Of a stretch of DNA of 64,000 nt, positions 15,976 to 25,766 are shown piece by piece (within the stretch, counting starts at the first letter, position 1; the number at the start of each line of letters is the position of its first letter). The notes beneath the pieces were generated by a model. The model ran no database searches. It was not told where the DNA came from and saw only the letters and a list, made by a program, of their open reading frames with translations. Both the position numbers and the translations under genes were made by a program. The DNA is from an uncultured Blautia sp. (lineage in GTDB: Bacteria; Bacillota; Clostridia; Lachnospirales; Lachnospiraceae): assembly GCF_934424005.1 (NCBI RefSeq), contig NZ_CAKRXI010000004.1, forward strand, positions 1 to 64,000, in the 5' to 3' direction.

Positions 15976-18900
15976 ATGAAAACTTTTAACAAGTTTAAGC
16001 GAGTCTGTGCAATGACATTGACTGCATTAATGATAATCCAGCAGAGCAATGTCACTACATTTGCATCTGATATTGAAGCGGCAGCAGAAGCAATGGCTCA
16101 GAGCGAAGAAGAACAGAATGCTGCGGATGGCAGCGAGAACAATACAGCTGCGGAAACAACGTCACAGGAAACTCCGGCTCAGACAGAACCTGTTCAGACG
16201 GAATCAGCTCAGCCAGAACAGGTACAGGAGCAGCAACAACAGGAGACAACACCGGCAACAGAACAGCAGCCAGCGGTGACTCCAGAAATACAGAAGACGA
16301 CGGCTGATACAGCGAATGCGGCACAAGAGCAGGAAGCAACGCCGGAGGCACAGCCAGTGGCAACGGAAGCAGATGAAGAAATGGCCGTACAGGCTGCTGG
16401 TGAGACGAATAATTCAATTGCAGTCCAGTCGTTGCCGGAGTATAACTTTGGAGATTATGCTGCAAGTGTTGAGGTGTCAGTTAAAAAAGGGGCGAATGCA
16501 TATAATCCAGACAGTTCATATGATTTAAACCAGACTTTTGATGCAGTTATGCAGTTTGTACTGTCAAACGATAAAATCAATGGCTTGAAAACACTTCTGG
16601 AAAATTCGACAGACGAAAAAATCACATTTATTTACAAGATGCCAGACAGTGTTATAGGATTTGATAGTCATAGTGAATCACTTACAACACAAGATGGTCA
16701 AACGGTAATTGGTACCTATGAAATTGAAAATGACGGAAGAACGATAAAATTTTCTTTTAATAGAGATTTTTTTATCAATAATAGCTCAATTACAGGAAAA
16801 TGTGATTATTATTTCCATGTCAATAAGGAGGAGATAGATGAAGAGGATAAGATATCTATATCTTTTCCTGGAGTAGCTGCACCTGTCATAATAAAGATAA
16901 ATAGTTCTGCGGCAAGTGTAGAAAAGAGCCATACAGTAGATGCGGATGGGAATTTTACTTTTTCAATTCCGGTAACTGGTGGTGAAACTGCGACCAGAGA
17001 TGTAAAAATCAAGGATGTTCCAGGCAGTAACCTTGAAATCGATTATGATTCGATAAGTCTGGACGGTCAGAAAGTAACTGCAACTAAGAATGAAGATGGC
17101 AGTTTCAGCGTTGATGTAGGAACTGTTCCAGCCAAAACAACGAAAACACTTACATACACAGCTAAGATAAAAAATAAAAATCTGGTTGATTCGGATGGAA
17201 ATGTTAAGAATCTGGAAAATAAAGTTAAATGGACGAGTTCTGGACAGAATGAACAGGAGAAAACAGACTGGGGTAATGTTACAAATAAAACAGGAGAAAA
17301 ATCCAAGAACCAGAAGCAGGATGATCCTCAATGTCTGGATTGGACAGTATCATTAAATAATGGCACGCTGAAAAAGAATATGAATGGTGCTGCTTATGTG
17401 GATACTATGAATTCTGATAATCAACGGATACTTTCTGATACAATTAGGGTAAAGACTGCTGATGGAGTTGATATTACGGATCAGTGTACAATTTCACCAG
17501 ATGTAAATGGAAAAACATTTACAGTAAGTTTTCCTTCAGATCTTGGAGAAAATAATAAAAAAGAATATAAGATTACGTATACATCCCGTACAATAACAGA
17601 TATTGCAGGTGATGAAAAAGCCACAGGAAACAATAACGGTACGTTAAATGGAAATCCGATTAAAGGCTCGGATTTCAATTATGGATTACCGGAGGTGAAA
17701 GACAATCTTCAGAAATCAGGTCAGTATCTGTCAGATGAAAATAAAATTCAGTGGACTTCTGTTTATACACCTGTTACAAAAGTGGTAAACCCTGTGTTTA
17801 AAGATGCTTTATTACATGGTGGATATAATGATAAGGGAGAATTAAGCTGGGCGCAGGGATATCAGGATAGTGTTTTTGATGAAGAAAGCTTTGTAATTAT
17901 ATATGATGGGAGACCTCTTGATAAAGGTTCTGATTATACAATAGCATTCAACCGCAAAAACGCTCTGGAAAATGTGGGAAATGATCAGTTTGAAATTCAG
18001 TTTAAGGGAAGCTTTTCTAAACCGATTACAATTACTTACAAATCAAAAATCTTTACAAAAGGTGGAGAGAGTAATACTGTTTATAACACGTGTTATATAA
18101 ATGGAAAATCGGTTGAGGCAAATGTTTATTATACAGTTAAGAAAACCATCGTAAAAAGAGGTGGTTACAGTAAAGAGAATGGTAAAAACTATCTGAATTG
18201 GACTATATTAGCAAATGTTTCTGATATACAAAATCCAGATCATCCGGGTGGAGAAGTGGATTTTGGTGGTAAGATAATTCAGATCACAGATACTTTGCCA
18301 GAGGGCGTGAAGTTTGTTTCTGCAACTTATAAAAAATCCGCGGACTGGAATGGTTGGAATACAGCTTATGAAATTGTTCCGGCAATAGATGGACGAAAAC
18401 TTACGTTCACAATTTTGGATGTACATAAAGATCTGATTCAGATTGATATTAAAACTGAAATAACAGATTTTGATTATGATGAAAATAGCGAAGCAAGTTA
18501 TACAAATGTGGCATCCTGGGGAATTAAGGATGAGGATGAACTGGATAACACCGATAAGACCGTAAATGTTAAATCAGAGATACTTAAAAAGAATGGTACA
18601 GTAAGTGAAAATAAGCAAAATGTAATTTACACGATTAAGGTAAATTCAGATGGGTATCAATTGACAAAAGAAGGCAAGGCTGGAAACGGTGTCTTGCGTC
18701 TTACGGATACATTGCCAAAGAATGTTACTTATGTATCTTCTGAAATTAAGGGGCAGGATGGCAATACTATAGATGGCGCTCAGATTGCAGTGATTGATGG
18801 AGTGCTTACAGCGGTTATTCCAGATGAAACGCCGGCGGTCATAACATATACGGTTAAACCAATCCTTACCGGAACTCCGGATGACAGTGGTAATTATTAT

Positions 18901-21900
18901 ATTCAGATTGACAACGCTGTGGAACTTTCCGGTACATCATTTGTTAAATCTGAGGATAATAAACAGTATACAGTAAGGGGAGCATCCGCTTCAGCGGGAG
19001 GTGACAGACATTTACTTTCTGTTGAAAAAACAGATGCACTGAATCAGAATATAAAACTGTCTGGTGCAGAATTTGTATTGAAAAAAATTTTATTTAACAG
19101 TGATGGGACATCCAGCGAGAATGAAGTCACAAAAGTAACAACTTCTGAAAAAGGAAAAGCACAATTTAAAGATTTACAGCTTGATCAGGTTTATTGCTAC
19201 GAAGAAACGAAAGCGCCTGTTGGATATGAACTGAAATCTGGAAAAACGTATATTTGTGTTAAAGATCAGGAAAGTTCCTTTAATGAAATAAGTAAGAAGT
19301 TTGCAACTGCATATCCTGGAGAGACATTAGTTGCATACAGTGGTGGCGAAAAAATTACGATTACAAATGTAAGAAAATCTTCGGCAGATATTGTTGCAAA
19401 GAAAGTTCTTGAGGGTGCGGATTTACGTGCTTATCAATTTGAGTTTAATATCACAGAAGTGAAAGATGAAACGGGAGCTGCACTGGAAAATCCATATACC
19501 GAAAATGTTGCTGCAGATGCACAGGGAAATATTAATTTCAGTACTATTAATTATAGTGAGGAAGGAATTCATTACTATCAGATTTCTGAAATAAAGGGAA
19601 GTTCAGAGAATATCACTTATGATGAACACAAATTTATTGTAAAAGTAGAAGTGGCTTATAATAATCTTCTTCAGAGACTTGAATCGATTATGACATATCC
19701 TTCAGAAGATGGAGTTGTATTTACTAATACTTATACGAAACCAGCACTGGAAGCAACAAGTGCTCAGTTCGAAGTAGCGAAGGTAGTCAGTGGAGAGGGT
19801 GCACCAGACGAAGAGTTCACTTTCACCCTTGCCGGAATCAAGGATGCACCGATGCCGGAAGCAACAAGCATCCAGGTAAAAGCGAAAGAGACCAAGAGTT
19901 TTGGGAAAATCAAATATACTAAGGCAGGAACCTACGAGTATACGATAACCGAAACTAAAGGAACAACTGCCGGAATGACCTATGATGAGTCTGTTCATAA
20001 GGTAGTCGTAACAGTAACAGAGGTAGATGGAAAACTTACCGCAGCCGTAACTTACGATGGAAAAGCAATAGATAAGCTGACCGTAACAAACACTTACGAG
20101 AAACCGGAAAAACCAGCACCGGAAGCAACAAGTGCTCAGTTCGAGGTAGAGAAGGTAGTTAGTGGAGAGGGTGCACCGGACGAAGAGTTCACCTTCACCC
20201 TTGAAGGAAAAGACAATGCTCCAATGCCGACAGAGAAAAAACTCAAAGTAAAAGCAGGAGCATCTGAGAAGTTTGGTGAGATCACTTATACTTCAGCAGA
20301 AACCTACGAGTATACGATAACCGAAACTAAAGGTACAACTGCCGGAATGACTTACGATGGGACCGCCCATAAGGTAGTCGTAACAGTGACAGAGGCAGAA
20401 GGAAAACTTACTGCAGCCGTAACCTACGATGGAAAAGCAGCCGATAAGCTGACCGTAACAAACACTTACGAGAAACCGGAAAAACCAGCACCGACAGCGA
20501 CAACAGCACAGTTCGAGGTAGAGAAGGTAGTCAGCGGAGAGGGAGCACCGGACGAAGAGTTCACCTTCACCCTTGAAGGAAAAGACAATGCTCCAATGCC
20601 GACAGAGAAGAAACTCAAAGTAAAAGCAGGAGCATCTGAGAAGTTTGGTGAGATCACTTATACTTCAGCAGGAACCTACGAGTGTACGATAACCGAAACT
20701 AAAGGTACGACTGCCGGAATGACCTACGATGAGACCGCCCATAAGGTAGTCGTAACAGTAACAGAAGTAGAAGGAAAACTTACTGCAGCCGTAACCTACG
20801 ATGGAAAAGTAGCCGATAAGCTGACCGTAACAAACACTTACGAGAAACCAGCGCCGGAAGCAACAAAGGCGGAGATCAAGGTAACAAAAACAGTAAAAGG
20901 AGAAGGAGCACCGGAAGAAGAATTTGAGTTTACCCTTGAAGGTAAAGATGGTGCACCGATGCCAGCTCAGGCAACAGTAAAAGCAACAGCAGGTGAGACC
21001 AAGAGTTTTGGAGAGATCACTTATACTGTGGCAGGAACCTATAAGTACACAGTAAAAGAAACTAAGGGTGCAACAAAAGGAATGACTTACGATGAGTCAG
21101 GACATGAAGTAGTTGTAACTGTAGCAGAAAAGGATGGAAAGCTTGCAGCAACTGTAAGTTATGATAAAAAACAGGCCGATAGTCTGACTGTAACAAACAC
21201 CTATGAAAAACCAGCGCCGGAAGCAACAGAAGCACAGATCACAGCAAAGAAAACTGTCAATGGAGAAACAGCGAAGGGAAGCTTATTCCAGTTCACACTG
21301 ACACCAAAGACAGCCGGAGATGCAAACAAAGCTCAGACAGTAAGGAATGCAGATGGAACCATCACATTCAACAAACTTACATATGAGACAGCAGGAACCT
21401 ATGTTTACGAAGTAAGCGAGGTACAGGAAGTACCGGCAGGTTACACTGCAGACACAGTAAAACATGAAGTGACTGTAGAAGTAGCCGACAAAGACGGCCA
21501 GCTTGTGGCAGCTGTAAAATATGCGGAAGCAGACAAAGAGGGAATCGTATTTGCAAACCAGTACAAACCACTTGCAACAGAAGCACAGATCACAGCAAAG
21601 AAAACTGTCAATGGAGAAACAGCGAAGGGAAGCTTATTCCAGTTCACACTGACACCAAAGACAGCCGGAGATGCAAACAAAGCTCAGACAGTAAGGAATG
21701 CAGATGGAAACATCACATTTAATAAACTTACATATGAGACAGCCGGAACTTACAAATATGAAGTAAGTGAGAACCAGGACGTGCCGACTGGTTATACGGC
21801 AGACACCAAAACACATGAAGTGACTGTAGAAGTAGCCGACAAAGACGGCCAGCTTGTGGCAGCTGTGAAATATGCAGAAGCAGACAAGGATGGAATCGTA

Positions 21901-23175
21901 TTTGAGAATACTTATGAGAAAACATTCAAAATCCGCAAAACTGACATCGGCGGCAAGGAATTGAAAGATGCAAAATTCGTGCTTTCCGGTAAGGAAGAAG
22001 GCGGAAAGGATATCACTCCAATCTCCTGGACATCTGACGGAACAGCAAAAGAAATCACAGTGAAATCAGGAACATACACTCTTGAAGAAACTGCAGCACC
22101 AGAAGGATACAACACCATCCAGAGCAAAGTAACAATCACTGTTGACAAGGAAGGCAAGGTTACAGTAACCGGCAGTGCCGAGATTACAGTGAATGGTAAA
22201 AAGGTTTCCGAAGTTAGTGCAGAAGGTGATGAGATCATCGTTAAGGATACTCTTAAAGGTTCTTCAATCACAGTAACCAAGAACCTGGTTCACAACGGCG
22301 AAGCTCTTGAAGCAATTAATGCAACCTTCTACGTAGCACTTTATAATGACGAGGCCTGCACCGACAGAGCTTCTGATGTCAAAGCAATTGAATTCAAGAA
22401 TGCATCTGCTTCTACGGCATCATTTACAGATGTAAAAGTCGGTAAAGAATATTATGTTGCAGAGTGTGATGAAAATGGAAATGCACTGACAACTGGTGAG
22501 ATTGCAGGAGCAACCTTCATGGCAAACTTCAGCAGCAGTAACAAAGTTTCCGTAGAAAAAGAAAATGATTCTTCAATCATTTACTTCACAAATGAATTCC
22601 TGACAATTCCGGATGGATTCTATAAAGAAGCAAAACTGACAATCACCAAGAAACTTCTTGGTACAGATGGCAAAGCCAAGAATGGTGATGGCAAGTTCTA
22701 TGCAGGAATCTTTATGGATAAAGATCATACAGAACTTGCTGATTCCAATACGGTATCTGCCAATATTGTAGAGCTGGATCTGAATGATGTATCAGAAGCA
22801 AGCCAGACAGTCAAGTTTGGAGTTGGAAAGAATGACAAGCTGACATTCTATATTGCAGAGACAGATGCAGAAGGAAACCCGGTGGCAGATGATGAGGACT
22901 TCTCTTATAAGGTAACTTACAGTGCAGAGTCAGCTACATTTGATATCACACATCTGAGTGCAGCTGTGACGATTGTAAACAGGGAAACATCATCAGAAAA
23001 GACTGAGGTAACAGAGACTACGAATAAGACATCTGGTTCGCCAAATTCTACAGCTAAGACTGCAGTTAAGACAGGAGATGATACACCGATTCTTCCATTC
23101 GTGATTATTCTTCTGGCAGCAATCGCAGCTATTGTAGTTTTTGTAAAAAAACGTTTCGGAAGTAAAAAGAACTGA
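15976..23175 (+). CDS. Giant pilin-like adhesin with tandem isopeptide domains
   Basis: A 2399-residue secreted surface protein. Signal peptide about 1-31; Gln/Thr/Pro/Glu-rich stalk about 35-140; adhesin-like beta domains about 150-1010; an SpaA/Cna-B domain about 1011-1130 (SVEKTDALNQ ... EETKAPVGYEL). Then FctA/Spy0128-like pilin domains: one about 1137-1258, three near-identical about 1259-1630, one divergent about 1631-1749, two near-identical about 1750-1983. Each carries a strand-A Lys, a Glu in TITETKG or YEVSE, and a terminal Asn in VTNTYEK, the usual Lys-Asn isopeptide triad; the sixth ends in ENTYEK and the fifth in ANQY. A Cna-B domain (about 1984-2095) and two further domains follow. 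The tail is AVKTGDDTPILPF, a hydrophobic helix and KKRFGSKKN. It is probably wall-linked and mechanically stable. No sortase is in the window. Confidence 0.93.
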   Translation: MKTFNKFKRVCAMTLTALMIIQQSNVTTFASDIEAAAEAMAQSEEEQNAADGSENNTAAETTSQETPAQTEPVQTESAQPEQVQEQQQQETTPATEQQPAVTPEIQKTTADTANAAQEQEATPEAQPVATEADEEMAVQAAGETNNSIAVQSLPEYNFGDYAASVEVSVKKGANAYNPDSSYDLNQTFDAVMQFVLSNDKINGLKTLLENSTDEKITFIYKMPDSVIGFDSHSESLTTQDGQTVIGTYEIENDGRTIKFSFNRDFFINNSSITGKCDYYFHVNKEEIDEEDKISISFPGVAAPVIIKINSSAASVEKSHTVDADGNFTFSIPVTGGETATRDVKIKDVPGSNLEIDYDSISLDGQKVTATKNEDGSFSVDVGTVPAKTTKTLTYTAKIKNKNLVDSDGNVKNLENKVKWTSSGQNEQEKTDWGNVTNKTGEKSKNQKQDDPQCLDWTVSLNNGTLKKNMNGAAYVDTMNSDNQRILSDTIRVKTADGVDITDQCTISPDVNGKTFTVSFPSDLGENNKKEYKITYTSRTITDIAGDEKATGNNNGTLNGNPIKGSDFNYGLPEVKDNLQKSGQYLSDENKIQWTSVYTPVTKVVNPVFKDALLHGGYNDKGELSWAQGYQDSVFDEESFVIIYDGRPLDKGSDYTIAFNRKNALENVGNDQFEIQFKGSFSKPITITYKSKIFTKGGESNTVYNTCYINGKSVEANVYYTVKKTIVKRGGYSKENGKNYLNWTILANVSDIQNPDHPGGEVDFGGKIIQITDTLPEGVKFVSATYKKSADWNGWNTAYEIVPAIDGRKLTFTILDVHKDLIQIDIKTEITDFDYDENSEASYTNVASWGIKDEDELDNTDKTVNVKSEILKKNGTVSENKQNVIYTIKVNSDGYQLTKEGKAGNGVLRLTDTLPKNVTYVSSEIKGQDGNTIDGAQIAVIDGVLTAVIPDETPAVITYTVKPILTGTPDDSGNYYIQIDNAVELSGTSFVKSEDNKQYTVRGASASAGGDRHLLSVEKTDALNQNIKLSGAEFVLKKILFNSDGTSSENEVTKVTTSEKGKAQFKDLQLDQVYCYEETKAPVGYELKSGKTYICVKDQESSFNEISKKFATAYPGETLVAYSGGEKITITNVRKSSADIVAKKVLEGADLRAYQFEFNITEVKDETGAALENPYTENVAADAQGNINFSTINYSEEGIHYYQISEIKGSSENITYDEHKFIVKVEVAYNNLLQRLESIMTYPSEDGVVFTNTYTKPALEATSAQFEVAKVVSGEGAPDEEFTFTLAGIKDAPMPEATSIQVKAKETKSFGKIKYTKAGTYEYTITETKGTTAGMTYDESVHKVVVTVTEVDGKLTAAVTYDGKAIDKLTVTNTYEKPEKPAPEATSAQFEVEKVVSGEGAPDEEFTFTLEGKDNAPMPTEKKLKVKAGASEKFGEITYTSAETYEYTITETKGTTAGMTYDGTAHKVVVTVTEAEGKLTAAVTYDGKAADKLTVTNTYEKPEKPAPTATTAQFEVEKVVSGEGAPDEEFTFTLEGKDNAPMPTEKKLKVKAGASEKFGEITYTSAGTYECTITETKGTTAGMTYDETAHKVVVTVTEVEGKLTAAVTYDGKVADKLTVTNTYEKPAPEATKAEIKVTKTVKGEGAPEEEFEFTLEGKDGAPMPAQATVKATAGETKSFGEITYTVAGTYKYTVKETKGATKGMTYDESGHEVVVTVAEKDGKLAATVSYDKKQADSLTVTNTYEKPAPEATEAQITAKKTVNGETAKGSLFQFTLTPKTAGDANKAQTVRNADGTITFNKLTYETAGTYVYEVSEVQEVPAGYTADTVKHEVTVEVADKDGQLVAAVKYAEADKEGIVFANQYKPLATEAQITAKKTVNGETAKGSLFQFTLTPKTAGDANKAQTVRNADGNITFNKLTYETAGTYKYEVSENQDVPTGYTADTKTHEVTVEVADKDGQLVAAVKYAEADKDGIVFENTYEKTFKIRKTDIGGKELKDAKFVLSGKEEGGKDITPISWTSDGTAKEITVKSGTYTLEETAAPEGYNTIQSKVTITVDKEGKVTVTGSAEITVNGKKVSEVSAEGDEIIVKDTLKGSSITVTKNLVHNGEALEAINATFYVALYNDEACTDRASDVKAIEFKNASASTASFTDVKVGKEYYVAECDENGNALTTGEIAGATFMANFSSSNKVSVEKENDSSIIYFTNEFLTIPDGFYKEAKLTITKKLLGTDGKAKNGDGKFYAGIFMDKDHTELADSNTVSANIVELDLNDVSEASQTVKFGVGKNDKLTFYIAETDAEGNPVADDEDFSYKVTYSAESATFDITHLSAAVTIVNRETSSEKTEVTETTNKTSGSPNSTAKTAVKTGDDTPILPFVIILLAAIAAIVVFVKKRFGSKKN
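19750..20865 (+). repeat. Three tandem 372-bp units inside the adhesin gene
   Basis: Corresponding bases recur at exactly 372-bp steps: the TTC of CAGTTCGA at 19768, 20140 and 20512. Units 2 and 3 are almost identical in DNA; unit 1 differs more. A related but diverged fourth unit (step 363 bp) follows. Exact 124-codon spacing keeps the frame, so copy number can change by recombination. Confidence 0.9.
21223..21924 (+). repeat. Two tandem 351-bp units inside the adhesin gene
   Basis: Positions 21223-21358 (136 bp) are identical to 21574-21709, and the remainder of each 351-bp unit differs at scattered sites. The units encode 117-residue isopeptide domains. The identity, silent sites included, points to recent duplication or gene conversion. 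Confidence 0.92.
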
Positions 23176-23203
23176 TATTTGATCAGAAACAAAAATAAGC
23201 AAT

Positions 23204-23246
23204 AAAAAAATCCGTTTCAGGTGATAAGCCTGAGACGGATTTTTTA
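23204..23246. terminator. Bidirectional terminator between adhesin and pilT
   Basis: A run of A, then ATCCGTTTCAGG, pairs with CCTGAGACGGAT and a run of T, giving an A-stem-T symmetrical hairpin usable in both directions. The genes on either side converge. Confidence 0.9.
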
Positions 23247-23271
23247 TGTGAGGAAGCTTCCAAAAGAAAAA

Positions 23272-24333
23272 TCATCCAAGTCTTCTGCGGAGCATTTCCG
23301 GATTCATTGCGTAGTTGATGGCAGTTTCTTTTGTGATGCGTCCATTTTTGTACAATTCAAAAAGGCTTTGATCCATGGAACGCATCTGTCCGGGACTGGA
23401 AGAAATGACACCGTCGATCTGATGAATTTTATTATCACGGATCATATTCCGGATAGCAGGAGTAAGACGCATAATCTCAAAAACAGGAATATTTTTGCCG
23501 TTGACATCCGGAACCAGTTGTTGAGAAATGACAGCCTGAAGCACCATAGAAAGCTGCATAATGATCTGATGCTGCTGGGATGGTTCAAAAACATCTATGA
23601 TACGGTTGAGCGAATTTGCGGCTCCGAGTGTGTGCAGACTGGAAAGGATGAGATGACCGGTTTCGGCAGCGGTCATGGCAGTCTGAATGGTTTCGTGATC
23701 ACGCATTTCGCCAAGAAGAATGACATCCGGGCTCTGGCGAAGGGTAGCACGCAGGGAAGTAATATAATTTTCTGTATCAGTGCATATCTCACGCTGGCTT
23801 ACGATACAACGATCGTGTCGATGCAGGTATTCCAGAGGATCTTCCAGCGTAATGATATGCCCTTCGCGAGAATGGTTGATTCGATCTATAAGGCAGGCCA
23901 TGGTTGTGGATTTTCCGCTTCCGGCAGATCCGGTTACAAGAACCATGCCTTTTGTCAGATCAGCAATACTCATGACATCCTCGGGAATAGAAAGCTCGGC
24001 GGGATCCGGCAGCTGGAAAGCGATAACACGTATGACTGCTGCCAGAGAACCACGCTGTTTGTAAGCATTGATACGAAAACGTGACAGACCTGGAATAGAA
24101 AAGGAAAAGTCATCGTCACCGGTATTGTGCAGTCGTGAGATATCACGGTTATTCGCCATCTGATAAATTGCTTCGAGAATTTCACTGGTCTGTTCCGGCA
24201 TCAGACGGTCACCATAGGTGGAAAGACGTCCATCGGTTTTTATAGAAAGTGGACGTCCTGCAATAATAAAAATATCTGAAGCGTGCAGATCTGCAGCCTT
24301 AGAGAGAAATTCCAGAGTTTGTTCTTTATTCAT
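23272..24333 (-). CDS. pilT: PilT-like pilus retraction ATPase
   Basis: A 353-residue hexameric ATPase of the PilT/GspE family. The N-terminal LHASDIFIIAGRPLSI is the PilT Asp-box region; Walker A is VTGSAGSGKSTT (about residue 130), then an Asp box in HIITLEDPLEYLH, Walker B in PDVILLGEMRD (about 200) and a His box in TGHLILSSLHT. PilT powers pilus retraction. It is the last gene of a seven-gene reverse operon and overlaps the previous gene by 8 bp. No extension ATPase (PilB) accompanies it, so it may work with a PilB encoded elsewhere or be the sole motor of a minimal system. Confidence 0.93.
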   Translation of the reverse strand: MNKEQTLEFLSKAADLHASDIFIIAGRPLSIKTDGRLSTYGDRLMPEQTSEILEAIYQMANNRDISRLHNTGDDDFSFSIPGLSRFRINAYKQRGSLAAVIRVIAFQLPDPAELSIPEDVMSIADLTKGMVLVTGSAGSGKSTTMACLIDRINHSREGHIITLEDPLEYLHRHDRCIVSQREICTDTENYITSLRATLRQSPDVILLGEMRDHETIQTAMTAAETGHLILSSLHTLGAANSLNRIIDVFEPSQQHQIIMQLSMVLQAVISQQLVPDVNGKNIPVFEIMRLTPAIRNMIRDNKIHQIDGVISSSPGQMRSMDQSLFELYKNGRITKETAINYAMNPEMLRRRLG

Positions 24334-24820
24334 GAGTGCCTCCTTTATAAACAGACTGACTGGTGTCCGGAGTCCAGGAAGCCGTGGTGTCTGTTTTCCA
24401 TTGTAATATTTGTATCAGAGAATCCCCGGATTTCTCCGGGTATAAAACCTTCAGGCAGACAGTGAGCTGCTGAGTGTCAGAGAGTGATTCGGCGAAAAGC
24501 AATGTCTGCTTTTCCTCGTCAAAAGTAAGCTCAGAATGATCCTTGCAGAATTGTCCGACAAGGGCAAGATAATTCTTCTGATCGGTGGCCTGCCGGTAGG
24601 CATCTGTGAGTTCTGTCTGAATCTCATTGATAACTGTGGAAGCCTGACTGCAGGCATTATAATAATCTTCTGTCTGTTGCATGGAATTACGGGCGGTGCT
24701 TAATTCTGAACGGGAATTTCCGAGTGTCAGCAAAGAAAGCACCGCAAGACAAAGCACGGAAAAGATCAGAAACAGAGAGGGAATTCCCGTGGCAGTAAAA
24801 AAGCTGTTATGGTCTTTCAT
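24326..24820 (-). CDS. Membrane-anchored pilin-operon protein, unknown
   Basis: A 164-residue protein with one N-terminal transmembrane helix (about 14-34, IPSLFLIFSVLCLAVLSLLT), then a helical extracellular part and a beta-rich C terminus. The size and single N-terminal helix are pseudopilin-like. It has Gly-Ile-Pro before the helix but lacks Glu at position 5 of the mature form, so prepilin cleavage is uncertain. It overlaps its upstream neighbour by 4 bp (ATGA), implying coupled translation and a structural role in the same machine. I do not recognise a named family. Confidence 0.75.
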   Translation of the reverse strand: MKDHNSFFTATGIPSLFLIFSVLCLAVLSLLTLGNSRSELSTARNSMQQTEDYYNACSQASTVINEIQTELTDAYRQATDQKNYLALVGQFCKDHSELTFDEEKQTLLFAESLSDTQQLTVCLKVLYPEKSGDSLIQILQWKTDTTASWTPDTSQSVYKGGTHE

Positions 24821-25272
24821 GAGCTGGCCTCCTTGTCTGAATTTTCAATAATAGGAAAAACCAGATCAATCGTGTAAATCTGTATATCATTTGTGGCGTG
24901 ATAGAAAGTAAGGGTTCCCTGTCTGGGGTTCGCTGTTTCGTGTAATGTAAGTTCCATTTTATAGGAAGCCTGTGAATCGGAACAGAGTTGCCAGGAACTG
25001 TCATAGTACCATTCGATGAGATTGTCCTGAATCTGTCCATCAGGAAACAGTGAGACAAAGCTTTTTGCGGTTCCGTCACTGTCTTCCAGAATTTCACCGA
25101 TGGAAGTTGTGAGCGTCTGTATATGACGCCATTCCTGAGCCTGTATATGATTTTTTTTTGCAGCAGCAAAGATACGGATACAGGCAGCACTGGAAAGTGC
25201 CAGAAAAAGCAGAACAAAGATCATTTCCATTAAAAAGAGACTTGTTTTTGAATGTGCGGATATTTTTTTCAT
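24817..25272 (-). CDS. Prepilin-like protein
   Basis: A 151-residue protein whose N terminus reads SKTSLFLMEMIFVLLFLALS. If cleaved after the Ser, Glu falls at position 5 of the mature protein at the head of a hydrophobic helix, the hallmark of type IV prepilins and pseudopilins. The classic Gly before the cleavage site is replaced by Ser. The rest is a soluble alpha/beta domain with KMELTLHE and TIDLVFPI strands. It overlaps both neighbours by 4 bp. It is probably a minor pilin; a peptidase (PilD) is not seen in the window. Confidence 0.72.
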   Translation of the reverse strand: MKKISAHSKTSLFLMEMIFVLLFLALSSAACIRIFAAAKKNHIQAQEWRHIQTLTTSIGEILEDSDGTAKSFVSLFPDGQIQDNLIEWYYDSSWQLCSDSQASYKMELTLHETANPRQGTLTFYHATNDIQIYTIDLVFPIIENSDKEASS

Positions 25273-25766
25273 GATGCCTCCTTGGAAACGGAATTCTGAT
25301 GGAGATAAAAAGTTTCTTTGTTTCCTTCAGAATCTTTTAATTCAAAAGAATAAAAACCAGGTCTGCTTTCAGAGATCTGAAAGTCAGAAAGTTGAGCAAT
25401 CGTTGTTCCGGCAGATGCATTGGCAGAAGAACTGTCTGAAGTAAAGAGTTCTTTCAGATTACCCTGATCAAGATAAATATAAGTGATGTAATTCTGATCA
25501 TTCAGTGTATCACGAAAACAAAGGGCAGAAAGATTATCCAGTTTGCCGGTGAAAATTCCATTTACTGTGTCATGCTGTCTGAACTTGGTTGTAAGATAGG
25601 AAACAGCAGTACCGAGAGTATTTTCTGCATTTGTATTTTTTACAGTCTGCTGATAAATGCGTGCTGAAAAAAGCAGCATGAGCAGAAGAAAAAGAACAAA
25701 AATGCCAAAAAGCAGAAGAGAAGCCAGTTCAGCAACTGGATGTCTGGTGATAAGCCTTTTTTTCAT
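25269..25766 (-). CDS. Membrane-anchored protein, DUF4860-like
   Basis: A 165-residue protein with one N-terminal helix (about 10-33, LASLLLFGIFVLFLLLMLLF). The extracellular domain has alternating strands, ending FYSFELKDSEGNKETFYLHQN. It resembles, from memory, DUF4860 proteins found in clostridial pilus-like operons. HPVAELASLLLFG has a Glu near the start of the helix, as in pseudopilins, but there is no clear cleavage site. ATGA overlaps at both ends tie it to the same translational unit. Confidence 0.7.
   Translation of the reverse strand: MKKRLITRHPVAELASLLLFGIFVLFLLLMLLFSARIYQQTVKNTNAENTLGTAVSYLTTKFRQHDTVNGIFTGKLDNLSALCFRDTLNDQNYITYIYLDQGNLKELFTSDSSSANASAGTTIAQLSDFQISESRPGFYSFELKDSEGNKETFYLHQNSVSKEAS

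Noticed and set aside
19750..21924. CRISPR-like or non-coding tandem repeats
   Set aside because: The repeats are long, in frame and encode conserved pilin domains; there is no spacer structure.
15976..23175. Adhesin as a direct Pro-Pro endopeptidase substrate
   Set aside because: I saw no Pro-Pro pair in the protein, so the known PPEP cleavage rule would not apply; only a changed specificity could link the two.
23221..24084. Forward open frame opposite pilT
   Set aside because: The reverse frame encodes complete PilT motifs; the forward translation has none and starts in the terminator.
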